Shown here piece by piece: positions 63,674-64,000 of a stretch of DNA of 64,000 nt. The stretch lies in contig NZ_JBBIXN010000009.1 of the NCBI RefSeq assembly GCF_037646455.1, positions 20,657 through 84,656 on the forward strand, given 5' to 3'. The DNA comes from Draconibacterium mangrovi_A. Lineage in GTDB: Bacteria; Bacteroidota; Bacteroidia; Bacteroidales; Prolixibacteraceae. Each line of letters begins with the position of its first letter. Within the stretch, counting starts at the first letter, position 1. Both the position numbers and the translations under genes were made by a program. The notes below the pieces were generated by a model, which worked only from the letters and a program-made list of their open reading frames with translations, was not told where the DNA came from and did no database searches.

Positions 63674-64000
63674 AGCAAGTACAGTTACGTTAGTTTTCGT
63701 GATGCAATTTACGTAAACTTTTAAGAGAATGTCAAGTATTTCTTAAAATTTTTTAAAAAGAATTTTATTCAGGAAAAATTAATTAGCAACTTTTGCTTAT
63801 TAAAAACGTTTGGAACACCAGTAAATCCAAAATAATTGTTGAAATGACAATATATTCAACAAGTTTTAGACATTTTTTTACGATTAGTTTTTTTATAAAC
63901 TTGTGGGCATACTTTCTACTAACTTAACGTGAGTTCGATCTAAGAGAAAGAGCAAACACGTCTTTCTTCGACAATTTCTTCCAGGTTGAGTTTTGGCTTT
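63674..64000. other. Region upstream of the ROK regulator, 327 bp to the window edge
   Basis: AT-rich, with several homopolymer A/T runs. No ORF or RNA gene was recognised, and no minus-strand TAnnTTTG box was found. It contains the palindrome listed separately. Confidence 0.5.
63708..63717. promoter_or_regulatory. Candidate operator for the ROK regulator
   Basis: TTTACGTAAA is a perfect 10-bp palindrome 35 nt upstream of the ROK start codon. A related half-site, GTTACGTTA, lies at 63684-63692. The position fits autoregulation; this is not proven. Confidence 0.3.

Noticed and set aside
1..64000. CRISPR arrays, prophage, integrons or insertion sequences
   Set aside because: I saw no regularly spaced repeats, phage structural genes, integrases or transposases in the window.

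Overview
The window looks like a chromosomal segment of a member of the Bacteroidota. The signs are SusC/SusD-type and DUF4249-linked TonB receptors, C-terminal type IX secretion sorting domains, LytS/LytTR regulators, Bacteroidota-style promoter motifs (TTTG, then TAnnTTTG) and a YbbR-CoaE pair. Sulfatases, a GH51 arabinofuranosidase and many secreted hydrolases suggest a marine or sediment polysaccharide degrader, perhaps a Marinilabiliales/Prolixibacteraceae relative. That placement is inference. No rRNA, tRNA, CRISPR array, prophage or insertion sequence was recognised.

Layout. 1-4.6 kb: a sulfatase cut by the window edge, divergent from a TonB receptor plus DUF4249 lipoprotein pair. 4.6-19.4 kb: mostly housekeeping genes (YbbR, CoaE, a TerB-DnaJ protein, a MOSC protein, a sugar porter, Fmt, CvpA, GH3, a deoxynucleoside kinase, a PfkB kinase, and AckA-Pta for acetate overflow). 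19.6-22.0 kb: an AraC regulator followed by three small exported proteins. 22.0-29.7 kb: one minus-strand operon encoding a complete tripartite RND efflux pump, its likely LytS/LytTR two-component system and a 58-residue ORF. 30-35.3 kb: a solitary cobalamin-binding-type radical SAM protein, a TGS/uridine-kinase-like protein and a photolyase-family gene split by one in-frame TAG. 35.4-49.1 kb: mostly exported proteins (CocE-like hydrolase, DUF2271 protein with sorting tail, LamG protein, esterase-TPR, a GH51 enzyme with two nested copies of a lectin-like module, sulfatase) plus an amino-acid permease and a Cfa-type methyltransferase. 49.1-53.1 kb: UvrA and a lytic transglycosylase separated by a double-hairpin repeat. 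53.2-64 kb: an LVIVD lipoprotein with a beta-barrel-like partner, an alpha/beta hydrolase, and a ROK-SusC-SusD-small lipoprotein cluster.

I found no complete system that is clearly undescribed. The observations most worth following are the photolyase-family gene, which has a single nonsense codon and lacks the iron-sulfur cysteines, and the GH51 enzyme with two nested module insertions. Next are the efflux operon with built-in regulators and a tiny terminal ORF, and the orphan radical SAM gene.
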